A DNA stretch of 64,000 nt, taken from NCBI GenBank assembly GCA_009760855.2, contig WPIO01000005.1:8842501-8906500 (forward strand), given 5' to 3'. A program made the translations under genes and the position numbers. The notes beneath the pieces were generated by a model. That model had not been told where the DNA came from. It saw only the letters and a program-made list of their open reading frames with translations, and did not search any database. This document shows positions 47,336 to 59,200 of the stretch, in pieces. Positions within the stretch are counted from its first letter, which is position 1. Every line of letters begins with the position of its first letter. The DNA comes from Cristatella mucedo (Eukaryota > Bryozoa > Phylactolaemata > Cristatellidae).

Positions 47336-48444
47336 AGTTTATATTATTATAATATTTACATATTATAATACTCGGTTTACACATTCCACTTACTTCCAAA
47401 ACGCGACCATGTCAGCTAGGCTATCTTCGAGGAATAACGGTAGCCTGCCTTGTTCAACTAGGTCTATACAGTTGCAAACAATTCTATCGTAATGAGCACG
47501 ACACTATTTTTTAACTGAGATGTCGCACAGCAATACAAGTAGTTATTATTCGTCCACCTCAGTAACCCGCCCAGCACGTGCTCAAAGTTATAAGATTTGG
47601 GAGCCAAAAGTGCTGAGATCCTTTACAAACCTTGAGGCACAGCCAAGTGTAATTTGCTGTATACTTCCTTGGAGATTGCCAGTATCAGTATGGATTGGCC
47701 TGGCTTAACAGATGGGCTGCTGGGAAAGGCGATGGATTGAACATATGCAAACTGCTTTTAACTACGTGCAAGATGCTATGCATTTTAGAAGAAATATTAA
47801 ATTCCTAGCATTACACAAATACTATCGCCACTGCAAGAAGCCAACTGCCAGGCTTCAAGGTTCGTTTTACTAGACACCATTAAAACGAGCCGGTGACACG
47901 GAAATGATAAGTCAAGGCTGGCATACTAAAAAAAGACTTATATGCCAATCAGCCACCTCCCACTGATAAGTAAAGGCAACTCCTGAGCTGTGAACAAGGG
48001 TGCATCTCATACCAAACTCATCAAAATTCTCAGTTTCTGCTAGTGGTAGGCTACCGGTCGGAACCGTCTAAGAAGATCATTACCCAGAATAAAAATGTTT
48101 GTTGCTAGCAGTAATGAAATGACAAGCGCATATTTTCGAGCCTAGAGTGCCTCGCTGACTGGAATGCAATAGTTTCCGACAAAACCATCAAGAACGACTA
48201 ACAATAGATCCTCGAAGTCTCCCGAGCACATAGGCATTTCCAGCATTGGCACAGCACGAACCTCCGCTGCCACATAAGAGGCAGCAGCAGTAACGATGAA
48301 AACTCAATGTCACTAGGGTGTCGACTAAATGAAATTACATGCACATTGTGACGACCACGGCATACCCTGCCAATAAGGGCGATACCAACGACCAGTGTGC
48401 CTCGTGCCGGCAACGGGAAAGCTTAGGCACAGTGGTCGTTGCAC
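47336..48444. other. Intergenic, includes the probable 3' UTR of the TREX-like gene
   Basis: Nothing recognised. I saw no AATAAA on the minus strand close after the TREX stop. Confidence 0.45.
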
Positions 48445-50215
48445 TCAGACCGACACACTCGATCGCGGTGATATTACGGACTTCAGACTGTGTGCTGAGC
48501 AATCAATCCTAAAAGCAGCGGCCCTCTGATCGCAGAGCTCAGTAAAATGTGAGCCATACGAGCCAGCACACCGAAGCAGGGTCTCAGCATCTGCCTCTGC
48601 TCCATGACTGGTAGCTGGTTCTGCACCAAATATGTTCTTATAAACCGAGATCAGATCGTATCTCCGCGGAGTCGGTGGCTCGTTTGACATCGCCACGGGG
48701 CAGCTAGCAGGTTTAGCAAAACTAGTAGAAGGCTTCATTGGTGATCCACCTTTAGCGTCCAGTTCCTTGAAAAGACTCAGTGAGTCTGTGCACTGGAGCT
48801 GCACCAGAACAGACTGCTCTGATGTTGCCTTGCCGGCCACGTGATGAGCGAAGATGGGGAAGTCGAAAAGTCGGCCGTTGTGTGCAACGAGGCAGACCGG
48901 TGTCGTCAGGCAAGTCAGGTAAGCCACAACCGCCGAGCTTATGTGAGGCGAAAAGTATGCCAACTTGGCTAGACTGTTGCTGTTGAGACCTGCAACACGG
49001 TCCTCGGTGCTTAATTCCAATGGCAGCAGCAAGGTAGGTCCGACAGCAGGCAGCAAGTGACATCATCAAGCACGTGTCTAGAAAGGCATGACCGAGTGGT
49101 ACAGACCACAGCATCAGAACAAAAGTTATCACTGGTGCTAACGTTATCTTACAGCGCTATACAAATGGGTTTTATTAATATAAAATAAAAATATTATTCA
49201 TCTGTATAGCACCCCAAGAGAACTTAATATCGATTTACGCGCGTCACATACACCTCGGGGCTTGAGCCCACGACCTCAGCCAGACCTTGGTCGGGGCAAG
49301 CACCTTAACCGCTGGACCAAACCAGCTTATTTATTTAATTTTACTAGTGCCCACTGAAATTTCGTACGACCCAGTAGCCAATACGTTTGCAATGCTAAAG
49401 CTTCAGCATTTAGGCAACAACTTAAGTTGCCCGATGAAGGATTGGCTAGCACCTTTGAGACAGACGAGCCTGAGCACACTGAGAAACCAAAGAGGCAGAC
49501 TGCCAACTTTGGTGTCGAGTCGATAGATATTACACCAATGTTGAGCCTGTGTTTTTAAGTGTGTTTTTAACACACTTGGTACTGTAGGCAGCATCACGTA
49601 TTTCCTACAGAATAGGGTCCAGTGCAAAAACAGGGCAGAAGAAGGGTAATAGCAAATATTAATGGGTATTATAACTAAATTATTAAAAGGTATTAGAAAC
49701 TATAGATACTGCTACTACGTCTATCAATTGTGGCCAGAAATGCCCAGACCAGCAACGAGAAAGTAAAATCAAACTGATCTCTCCCTCAGTGACCAAATCA
49801 GCTCCGAAGTCAGGTCTTCCTACTACCAGACAGGTAATAATGCAGGTGCTCAGATCAGGTAATCACAGCCAAGCTAATCCATCCAATCGTGACACAGCAA
49901 TATCTGCAGCACTCCATTCAGGTTTTCAGGCCTATGCGATAAGATGGTTACAGATATTATAAAACTCGGGGGCTAGGCTTGTCTGCCGTGAAAGTCTCGC
50001 ATTTCTACCGCATGCACTGGCTTGCCGTCAAGCAGCAAAAACGACTTCTTCACTTTCAGGTCCCCTCGTTATCATGCTCCAGCTAAACTATATTTATTCC
50101 CTGAACTTCCCTCGTACCATCTACTCCTCCGGTTCCTATTGTTCAGCAGGACCTTTAACCAACATATAATCTTATTGACACCGTATTTTCAGTTCCTGCA
50201 CTCCCTAATGCCTAC

Positions 50216-50251
<36 letters not shown>

Positions 50252-53200
50252 CACTTGATAAAGTGCCCTCAGAGAACTTAATCTCTCTAGGCGCTTTACA
50301 TTTGCTGGAAAGGGAAATGCAATTGAATGGTGAGTAAAATCCCTGATGGCATCACGACTTATCTAGCCAGACTTGATAAGTTTTGAAAGAAGTAAAAAAC
50401 CACCCGTCCCTCACAGCATTTGCTTCGTACGTGAAAAAATTAACTGCAATGTGCATAGGTGTGTTTAAACTGGGCACACACTACCACTAATCACTAGATA
50501 TTCTTTCTTTCCAGCCTACGTCAAGTGCACATAGAAATATTAAGTTCTCGTGCACAGGCATGCACTAGTATGATCATTGTAATTATTGAGGATAAAAAAG
50601 TAAGACATAAATCAAGTAATATAAAAAGAAAACGGTTGCTAACACGGGTTTTAACCTCAAACTCGGAGAAAAAACCCGTCCAGTCACCAGCTGCAGACCG
50701 ACACTAAAAGGAGATTTTCGGCCTGATTAACTTCAGTACTCGTCAGCTCGGCAGGGCCAGCAGCCTGGCGGTTACCCTGGACAACTGCAGCTTGTAGGAA
50801 AAGCAGATATCGCTCAGAAGCAGAGCAAAAAATCCGAGTGGTAGGCGACAGCAAAGGCAAGCAGCATAAGAGACTCACTGATACACTCCTGCACTAGAAT
50901 GGCTGCCAGGAAAAGCCCCCACGCCGACTCGTCAGTGGCTCTAGGGACAAAACATTATGCTGGTCTCAACGTCCACCATTGGCTGGTCGACGTCAGGAGT
51001 CTGCCTTAGTTGGTATGCCACGACTCCCAAAATAGGGGGAATGTATTTCTTATTTATTTGCTGACTACCGGATTAGAGTCCCCAATTAATCCTTGACGCA
51101 AAAACCTTGGCGTATATTTTTACTATATTCATGCCCTACCTACTCATTGTAATGTAATGTATCTCCGTCTGTAACTCCACAAAGTCACTAAGACTAAGTG
51201 GGTGTTGCACAGAAAAGTTTTCTATAGCACACTCAAAGCTATAGCAACATCCGATGCAAGTACAGTAGCCAACAGACTTCCTCTCAAGTAACAAAGAGAA
51301 AGTGAAAAGCACAGCTGAGTCAGGGGAGCAGACAAGGAAGTGAGTAGCGCGGAAGTAGCAGCGCAGGACGGCTACGACTGAATGTGCCACAGTCGTCAGC
51401 AAGAGAGCAGTTGTCGTTGCCTAAGAACTATGGGAAGTGACCTCCCGCAATCTAGGACCTGCAGAGCTGGCCAACGGTCTTTAAGCTGAGAAATGCAATA
51501 GCTGATTGTTCATAGAGGACCTGAGGAAGCCGACAGGGTCGCGAATGGAGGCACGAATAAGTGCAATTTTTCCACGAAGGAGGCTCTGAACACTTGTTGG
51601 CTCACTAGCTACTTCTTTGACTGCCCTCAGCAAGCCACTTCTGCCAAAACCAATAAGACCCAAGAGGAGAGAGTTGGTCAATCTACTAACACAAGCTCGA
51701 ACAATCACTTACTTCTAATACAAATAGCTCACATCAATACCCCTTAATCATTGACTGGTAAGCTAAGTCCTGATAAGGGCCAACCTTCAGTTCAAGTGCC
51801 TCATCCATGTTACCCTTCTAAGGCACAGTCAGCCGAATAAGAACACAGTTATTAGATGCACTGACCAGAGGACGATATCAGGAGGTAGACTTGTCAGCAG
51901 CAGCACTATCGGAAGAGGGCATAATGTAAAGGCCTCCTACCAGTTGCCCATCAGTTGTACCTCCCACCAGTTTTGCAAATCTATCCTTTCTGTCCTGGAT
52001 GGCACTAGCAGGAGGCCACCGTATCCCACAGTATCTCTCCAGTGGAACACTATGACTATCTAGCTGTCCTCGTGCCCTATTTCACATGCTTCCACCACCA
52101 GTTTCTTAAAGACTGCTAGCACCTGATTGCGTCCCTGTGTTTAAATTTCCGTAACTAAGTAACTTCTCGGAGCCTGATACAATAAGCTTTAACGACACGA
52201 ATTCATGACATTTCCCATACCGGTCATTTAATGGAGTTTCCACCCGGCCAAAAAACGTGTCGGCAAGTGGTCACGTGTAGCTCGAAGCCATAAGGCAAGC
52301 CAGCTGGTCCCAAGTTAAGTGATGTAATGTAATGTAATGTAATGTATCTCCATCAGTAACTCCACAAAGTCATAAAGACCATGTGGGTGTTACACAGGAG
52401 AGTTTTGTATAGCGCACTCACAGCCTAAGCGGCTTTCGGCACGCATTCGGTAGCCAACAGACTTCGTCTCACGCAACAAAGAGAAAGTGGGAAGCATAGC
52501 ACAGTTAGGAGAGCAGTTGAGGTAGTGAGTGGCATAGAAGTAGCAGTTCAGGACCGCTGAAAAAGATGTGCCATAGTCGGCAGTTGGAGAGTAGATATAC
52601 AGTCGATGGGATCTTGATAGGTAGAGCCGATTAGTAAGTTTTCTAGGGAGCCTGCTCCAGATAATTAAAATATAATTCATTTATATAGCGCCCCAAGAGA
52701 ACTTAATCTCTATTCAGGCGCTTCACATATGCCTCGGGGCTCGCGCATACGACCTCAGTCAGACCTCGGTCGGGGCGAGCACCTTAACCGCTAGACCAGA
52801 CCAGCTCAGATGCCACCTTCGTTTGCCGACTACCATCATTTCCACTATAATTGCTGTACTCGTCTATTTCCGAGAGATGTGAGCTTACAGTGAGTCTTCA
52901 GTGGTACAAGCACTGACTAGCCCAGCCCGTCCTCCAGAGAGGGCCTTCCATCTTTCCATCAGGCCGATTGGATCTTGCATCGCCTTCACGAGATCCAAGC
53001 TCTTCTTCAGTAGCTTTGACAGCATTTCATCTCACAGTGCACAGATCCCGGTAAAGGTGGCTGACTGGTAATGTGCCAAGAATCTAGAAGCATTACCTGC
53101 TTTTTACACTTTCCAACTGTGTATTCTTTAACTACTGGCCTAATTGAAAGACATAACTTGAAACATGATGCATACATAACATTCGTGCACAAACTTCTCA

Positions 53201-56200
53201 CTGCAGCTAGCTATTTTCAGATTCGACACTTGCTCACTTTCTGCTCGATTTGCGCACGGAATGTCATACATTAAGAGGTGCCATAATAATCGGGTAGCTT
53301 CAGCCGGAGCTAGTTGCACCAAACCAAACATTAATTTCCCTGAGAAACGACTCTGCCAATGGCTGGCAGTCGATCTCCAGCCATCGTCCTAATCTCTCAC
53401 CCACACAACCCATCACTAAGAGAGACCTAAGTGATATGCATTCTTCGACACAGCAATACGCCTGTTCACCACTATGCACCAATAAAGTTGGTGAACGGCT
53501 CTTGCTGGGCTTGACAACCATCTGATACCTCGTGAACAAATCCAAACACTACAATGCACTGCTTACTTGGTCGGTATGTAAGAAGGTAATAATAATAATA
53601 CACTTGCATAGAGCTCTCAAAGAAATAAATCTCTAGGCACTTCACAGATGCTGCATATAAAGCATTACCAAATATTGATGGAAACATCCGCAAGTAGCAG
53701 GCATAGTGTAAGCAGGTACATGCAAACGAAGGACGAATATCAAAGACCCACCAAATGCTGTAATAAAAAGGTACATCTTAAGCTTTTTTTTAAATGTGAT
53801 CGTGTCAGGGGACGTTGTGAGGTTCGTCGGTAGCGAGTTCCAGGCTTTGGGAGCATGCGAACACACGCTCCTCTCCAATGGCTTTGAGGTTCGTACGAGG
53901 CTCGTGTGTTTGCTCGGCACAATGCGGCTGGTACAAGGCCCCTAGACTATAGCCGATCTAGCCACTCTGCAAGGAGTTCCTTGACTAGGGAACACTTCAG
54001 TTGCACTTTATACACAAGGCCATTCATCCACGGTATGCTTTCATCCCTTGCTCTAGAAGCCATTTGTTAGACCACGCAACTCGGGATCCAACCCAGATAG
54101 AATTCACATCTATGCAATAGCGTAGGCTTCATCAACTATAGGAAGTGCTCGTTTTGTCCTTCACGATCTGAGCCACTGTGAGTTTTTCTGAAATACTCCT
54201 GAACTTCCTCTGGCTGCTTTCAACGACCCACTTCTTAGGCCTCAAAAATAACCGTTTTCAGAAATTGCAAGAATCTTTAGTAAACCGAGAGTCCTGCCTT
54301 TTTGTTTCCTAATCTTATGGCAAGCATTAGCTCAGGTTAGCTACCTATGTTCATGCATGCCATCTTCGATGTGCAGGATCGTTAAGCCGAGTTTCTAAGG
54401 GCATGCACACCGTGATTCTCTTCTTAAACGACTACAGGTGAAGCAATAGCCAAGGGCAGCCAAGTGCCCTCCTCAAGTTGCAAGCTTTCACCCTCAAAAT
54501 TGGTTAATCTGGTATAATAATAATAATAATAATGTATTTGATAAAGCACCCTCAGAGAACTTAATCTCTCTCTAGGCGCTTCACATTTGCTGCAAAGGAA
54601 AATGCAATTGAATGGTAAGTAAAATCATGCTTGAAAAACAAACAAAATGAATAACATGGTTAGGGGTGACATGCACAGGGTCAGCATGCAAATGTGGTTA
54701 GTGGCAGCATGCACAGTGTCAGCACGCATAAGCACGTGAAGGACGAATCACAGGGACCCACTAAATGCTGTCCTAAATAGGTGTTTTTAAGTTCTTTTTA
54801 AATGTGGCCAGGTCAGGGGATGTTCTGACGCAGGTCGGGAGGGAGTTCCAGGCCTTGGGAGCACTTCAGTGATGTCGGCATGTAATCTGGGCATGCTAAT
54901 CCAAATTGACTGGTTACTTGATGAGCACAAGCATCCACTGCCAAGTCGGCCTCCTTTGCACTTAGGAATATCGCCAAACCCAGGGCCAACTGAGTCAAGA
55001 ATATTTGATTACTGCAATTAATTTATTCACGACTACAGGTCTGCTACAAATCGTCTGCTTCCAGTGAAAAAGTGAGCAGCTTTTCTGGACTATTGCTGCC
55101 AATGCAGCTGCCTCATCACACCGCTTCTATCTGATCTTCACTCGGTCCCTATCAAGCATAATATAACCTGCAAGATTCCCCATCACAGGTCGCCTCACTC
55201 ACTTGCGCCAGCCTGCCGATCCACCTTCCTTGCTTCTCTTGCACTATCCATTCTTCGGCTTCTAGTCTTCATCTCCCAGTTCCTTTTCTTATGCTACTGA
55301 TGGTACGATAAGTTTGGATGCACGGAGAGTGTGGAACTCGCTTCCGGCTTCTCAACCAGCTGCATTGAGACTTATCATTTAAGTCTCCACTAAAGAAGCA
55401 TATGCCCCACTCAGATTTCCCCAAGCCCACGTGAACTTGTCTTCCGGTTTTCCTGTGTACTTGCCTGGGTGCCTGTGCATAATTCAGTGCATGTTACTAA
55501 CCACCGGTTCTACTAACAAGCACCACGGAGTATCTTCCGCTGTGCTTTTGCAGGTTTGACTCAGCAGGATACCTTGCTTACCACTAACTCTCGGTTATTA
55601 CTTGTTCTCCTGCAGCGTGTTGCTTGCATGCTCGGATAGAGATCAGGTACTCTTAGTAAGATATGCATGAAACGTGCATGGATTTTAATAAAAGGTGGCT
55701 GCTTTGGGGCTGCAATGGCTGATTTTTACATTACTGAATATACTCTACAAGCAATTCTAATTGCTTGCTTTCAAACAGGCAGACAGACTCGGTTTCACGG
55801 TGACTGCTTCATGGGTCAGCGTGCTTCTTTTAACTGTAGCTGCACCACAAACAGCCAAAAGGTAAAATGCTTACTCGGGTAAAGTGCTTACTCAGGTAAA
55901 GTGCTTGCTCGTCACTACCCAGGTCATGAATTCGACCTCTGCAGCAGGCACAACTTTATTGCTAGGCAAAAGCGACTGCAGCTCTTCTATAGCTACGAGC
56001 AGCTCCACTGTCTGTGGACTCGCTTCACCGAGTCACAGTTGTTCCATAACGAAAGACAACGCTTCGCCATCTTGACAATTGATGGAAGTGTGCTATCTTG
56101 CCACGTGGTGCGAGTACACCATCTAACGGCTTGATGGAGTTCAATTAGTAGAGATTCAAATATGGCTATTGAATCAGCCCACCTTAGCTTAACTTTAGCG

Positions 56201-59200
56201 AGAGCTGTTGCAGAGAGATAGATGTACAGAACGTATGAGTAGACGACACACGGTAGCCCAATGGTTCCAATGCACCTAAATCGTAGTGTCGTCAACCACT
56301 GATCTGCTGTGGCCGGCAATAGCGCAACTCCAGCTTGAAAAAGTGGGGAGTGAAAATACTGTGGAACAAAAGCCGCAAACACCATGGGACATACTGTTCA
56401 GTCAGGGCAAAGCCTAGTCCCTCTGTGGGCAGACGTCGGACATGAACGAGAGGCCAGCTGGTATCAGCCAATGGCATGTGGTAGAGCAAGTCATCGTGAC
56501 TGACGGGGCGGTCACTCCGTTCTGAGTGGCTGCCACAGCTGGCTGTGCCACCCCCCCCCCCCCCCCCCCCCCCCGCCGCCGTACCACCAGCAAACGGACA
56601 ACGAGCACCGTCGGGCCGACTCTCCGCACACCTGCGAGCACCACTTTTGCACATCCGAGAAGGAGCATACTAGCAGCCGAGCTACGAGATCAAAGTGAGT
56701 GGCGACCGTCATCAAAACGACAACGAGCAGTAGCAGCATCGTATCGCATCAGCAGCAGCTGCCACATCGCATCGCTTAAGCTGCATCATACCTGTTAGGC
56801 TGGATATGCGCTGATCCAGCGCTCTGCCAGGGTTGACCGGAAGGGTCAGTTTGTGCAGCACCCTCGGCAGCTGAGAGCTGCCCCTCATCGTCTCCAAGCA
56901 GCCTCTGTCGACGGCGATCTAGGAGACATGCAAGCCAGAGGAAGCGCTGGGCAACACGACACGACGACAGAGCGCACATGCGGCGGCAGTGCACGCTCTG
57001 GAGACAGGGTGCCGTGAACGAAGCGCCCACGATTCCCTCATCGTGATCAAACCGAGCCAGCTGCCAGCAAGCTAACGAGCCAACTGCTCAAGTTCTGTAC
57101 AGCCAGCCTGAAAACAGTAAGCAACGCGGTCAACCTCACGGGCATCGCATGGTGGTCGATTGGAAGGTGGCCGAGCCAGGCATCTCCCAGGCTTCCCACT
57201 AAGGCCCCAAACCAAGCATGCTAGCCTGTCAGACCAGCATTGCTAGACAGAACAAGGTAAGAAATTCAATTGGGCAGAACCTCTTTGCCTCATGCACATA
57301 GCACGGCAAGAACCGACATACTTGGTAGCATAATGATAATGTTGATGCAACTACTAATAATAAGAAAACATTTATAACATGCATGAGAACCTAATCTAAT
57401 TTCTGGGCACTTTAGATGCACCGAAGTAGAAGCCTGCCAATTAGTTGGAAAAACTATTTTAAATGCACAGGCGCACAAAGAGGACAATTCTCACTTGGGA
57501 GTAGCAAAGGTTGAAGGGGCAGGTGGGTGTTAAGATTCTCCTTGAATTACATCAAATTATGAAGTGCCGTGATATCAGTCGGTAGTGCTTTAAAGGCATG
57601 GTGACTGAAAGATGCTGTCTCAGCAGGGTTTCAAGCTCATTAGGGGCACGACCAAACGACCCGGGTCAGAAGAGCAGGTAGAGTGCCAGGAGGGGATCAG
57701 GACACTCAGATTCTGTGTAAAGGCGGCTGGTGATAAGCTGACTAAGCCAATTAGGAGGATGTGACATTCCTGTCTAAAAAGTATGCTAGATTTTACCATC
57801 CTTACTTAGTGGTTTGTCAAAATTTAATTTGAGAAAGTTTGCTGCCATCCAAGTGCAAATATCAGCAGCACACGCTGATATGGGAGCTGGAAGAGTTTGC
57901 GATGCTTAATGGCAGGAAAGGAGCAAAGCCCGGCTGCGTACACCTCTGCAAAAATGTAAGCATAAACTGTGCTTGTGATAATTAATTTGGCAAGAGGGAG
58001 AATGTAAAGCATGACAAACCAACCAAGTGGCAATTCTCAGGAATTGAGAGCGACTAGCTGCTGGCCAAGGCAAGTGCCTAGCAGATTCTGCTCTTTCGAC
58101 ACAAGTGCAAGCAGTAATCGTACCAAATAAACATATCTATGTCAGCTAGGCCTATCTGAAGAAGACTGGCAGGCACAGCACAATTATGCTACACCATGTC
58201 AAACTGTGGGGCAGGGGCATTCGCCAGCAGCACGACAAAGGCGATTATGTCCCACATATGAATTGCATAACGACACGCATTTCCAAACCGATCAAGCAGC
58301 GTTTCATGGCTGCCAGGGAGTCGCAGGCGGCGGGTAATCAATCGCACAGGCAAATAGATAGCTAAGAGCCAACGATGATGTAGGGTCGCACGACCGGCAT
58401 AGTAATTGATCAGTCCGAGCTGACAGCTAGCTGGATGAAGGCTGCAGCGAATGAGGGTAAGGTGCGGCAGCACAGACCGAGTGAGCAGTCTGCGAGGACG
58501 CGCTACGAAATGGAGCCTCGGCGGCTCGGCTGAGTCGCACTGATGCGCCCACAAAACCACTTGTTAAACTTGACCTTCTCCTGACTGAGCATAGCTGATG
58601 GATTGCGTGTGACCTTACCATCGATATTTCGATTATTTTCGGATAGATACGCTCCTGCTCAGCTTTGCCTCCCGATATAAACCCGGAAGTCTCCAAATCA
58701 AAGAATACAAACGTCTTCAGTCGCTGCACGTGACTAGCTGCTAGCTGACAGAAGCGGCGTCGTGCAACTCCCAAATGCTCCTGTATAAGGAGAACAGATC
58801 GTTGCCGCTGCACTACGCCAGTCACCGCGTACGTTCGCTCGACCGAGGCGGCAGCGAGTCCGTGCGCGAAGGGAGCATGGGAGGTACGTGACGAAGGACC
58901 GTGTGTACGTTTTTCGTACGTAATTCGCGTGCAATTTTGAGACGCACAACCTCAGCCGGCAGTCAAGCAGAACCAACAGGAATCCACAACGTACCATTAG
59001 TGCGTGAGCATAGCTCGACCACCACTAGAGACACCGGCGGTCAAACGGCAGCAAATCCCAACCAGACAACCGAGCGTTCGCGCGCTACGGTCTGCATCCG
59101 GGTTATATCAGTGCCAAATCCACATGCCAAGCCGTGTTCTCGACAAAATCTGATTCAGTTTACGAAGCGCAAACCTTAACTGTAAATATTATTTATGTAA

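Noticed and set aside
48990-49009. Alternative acceptor for the last TREX exon at 49010 (adding TEDRVA)
   Set aside because: The added residues resemble the family loosely, but the acceptor at 48990 matches the phase of the 56792 donor exactly and restores SSLTG-LN.
48752-49132. Minus-strand open frame overlapping the last TREX exon
   Set aside because: Shadow frame of the real exon; no DEDDh motif in this frame.
56414-56798. Open frames with poly-Pro or poly-Gly
   Set aside because: They run through the C24 tract and are low-complexity artefacts inside TREX intron 3.
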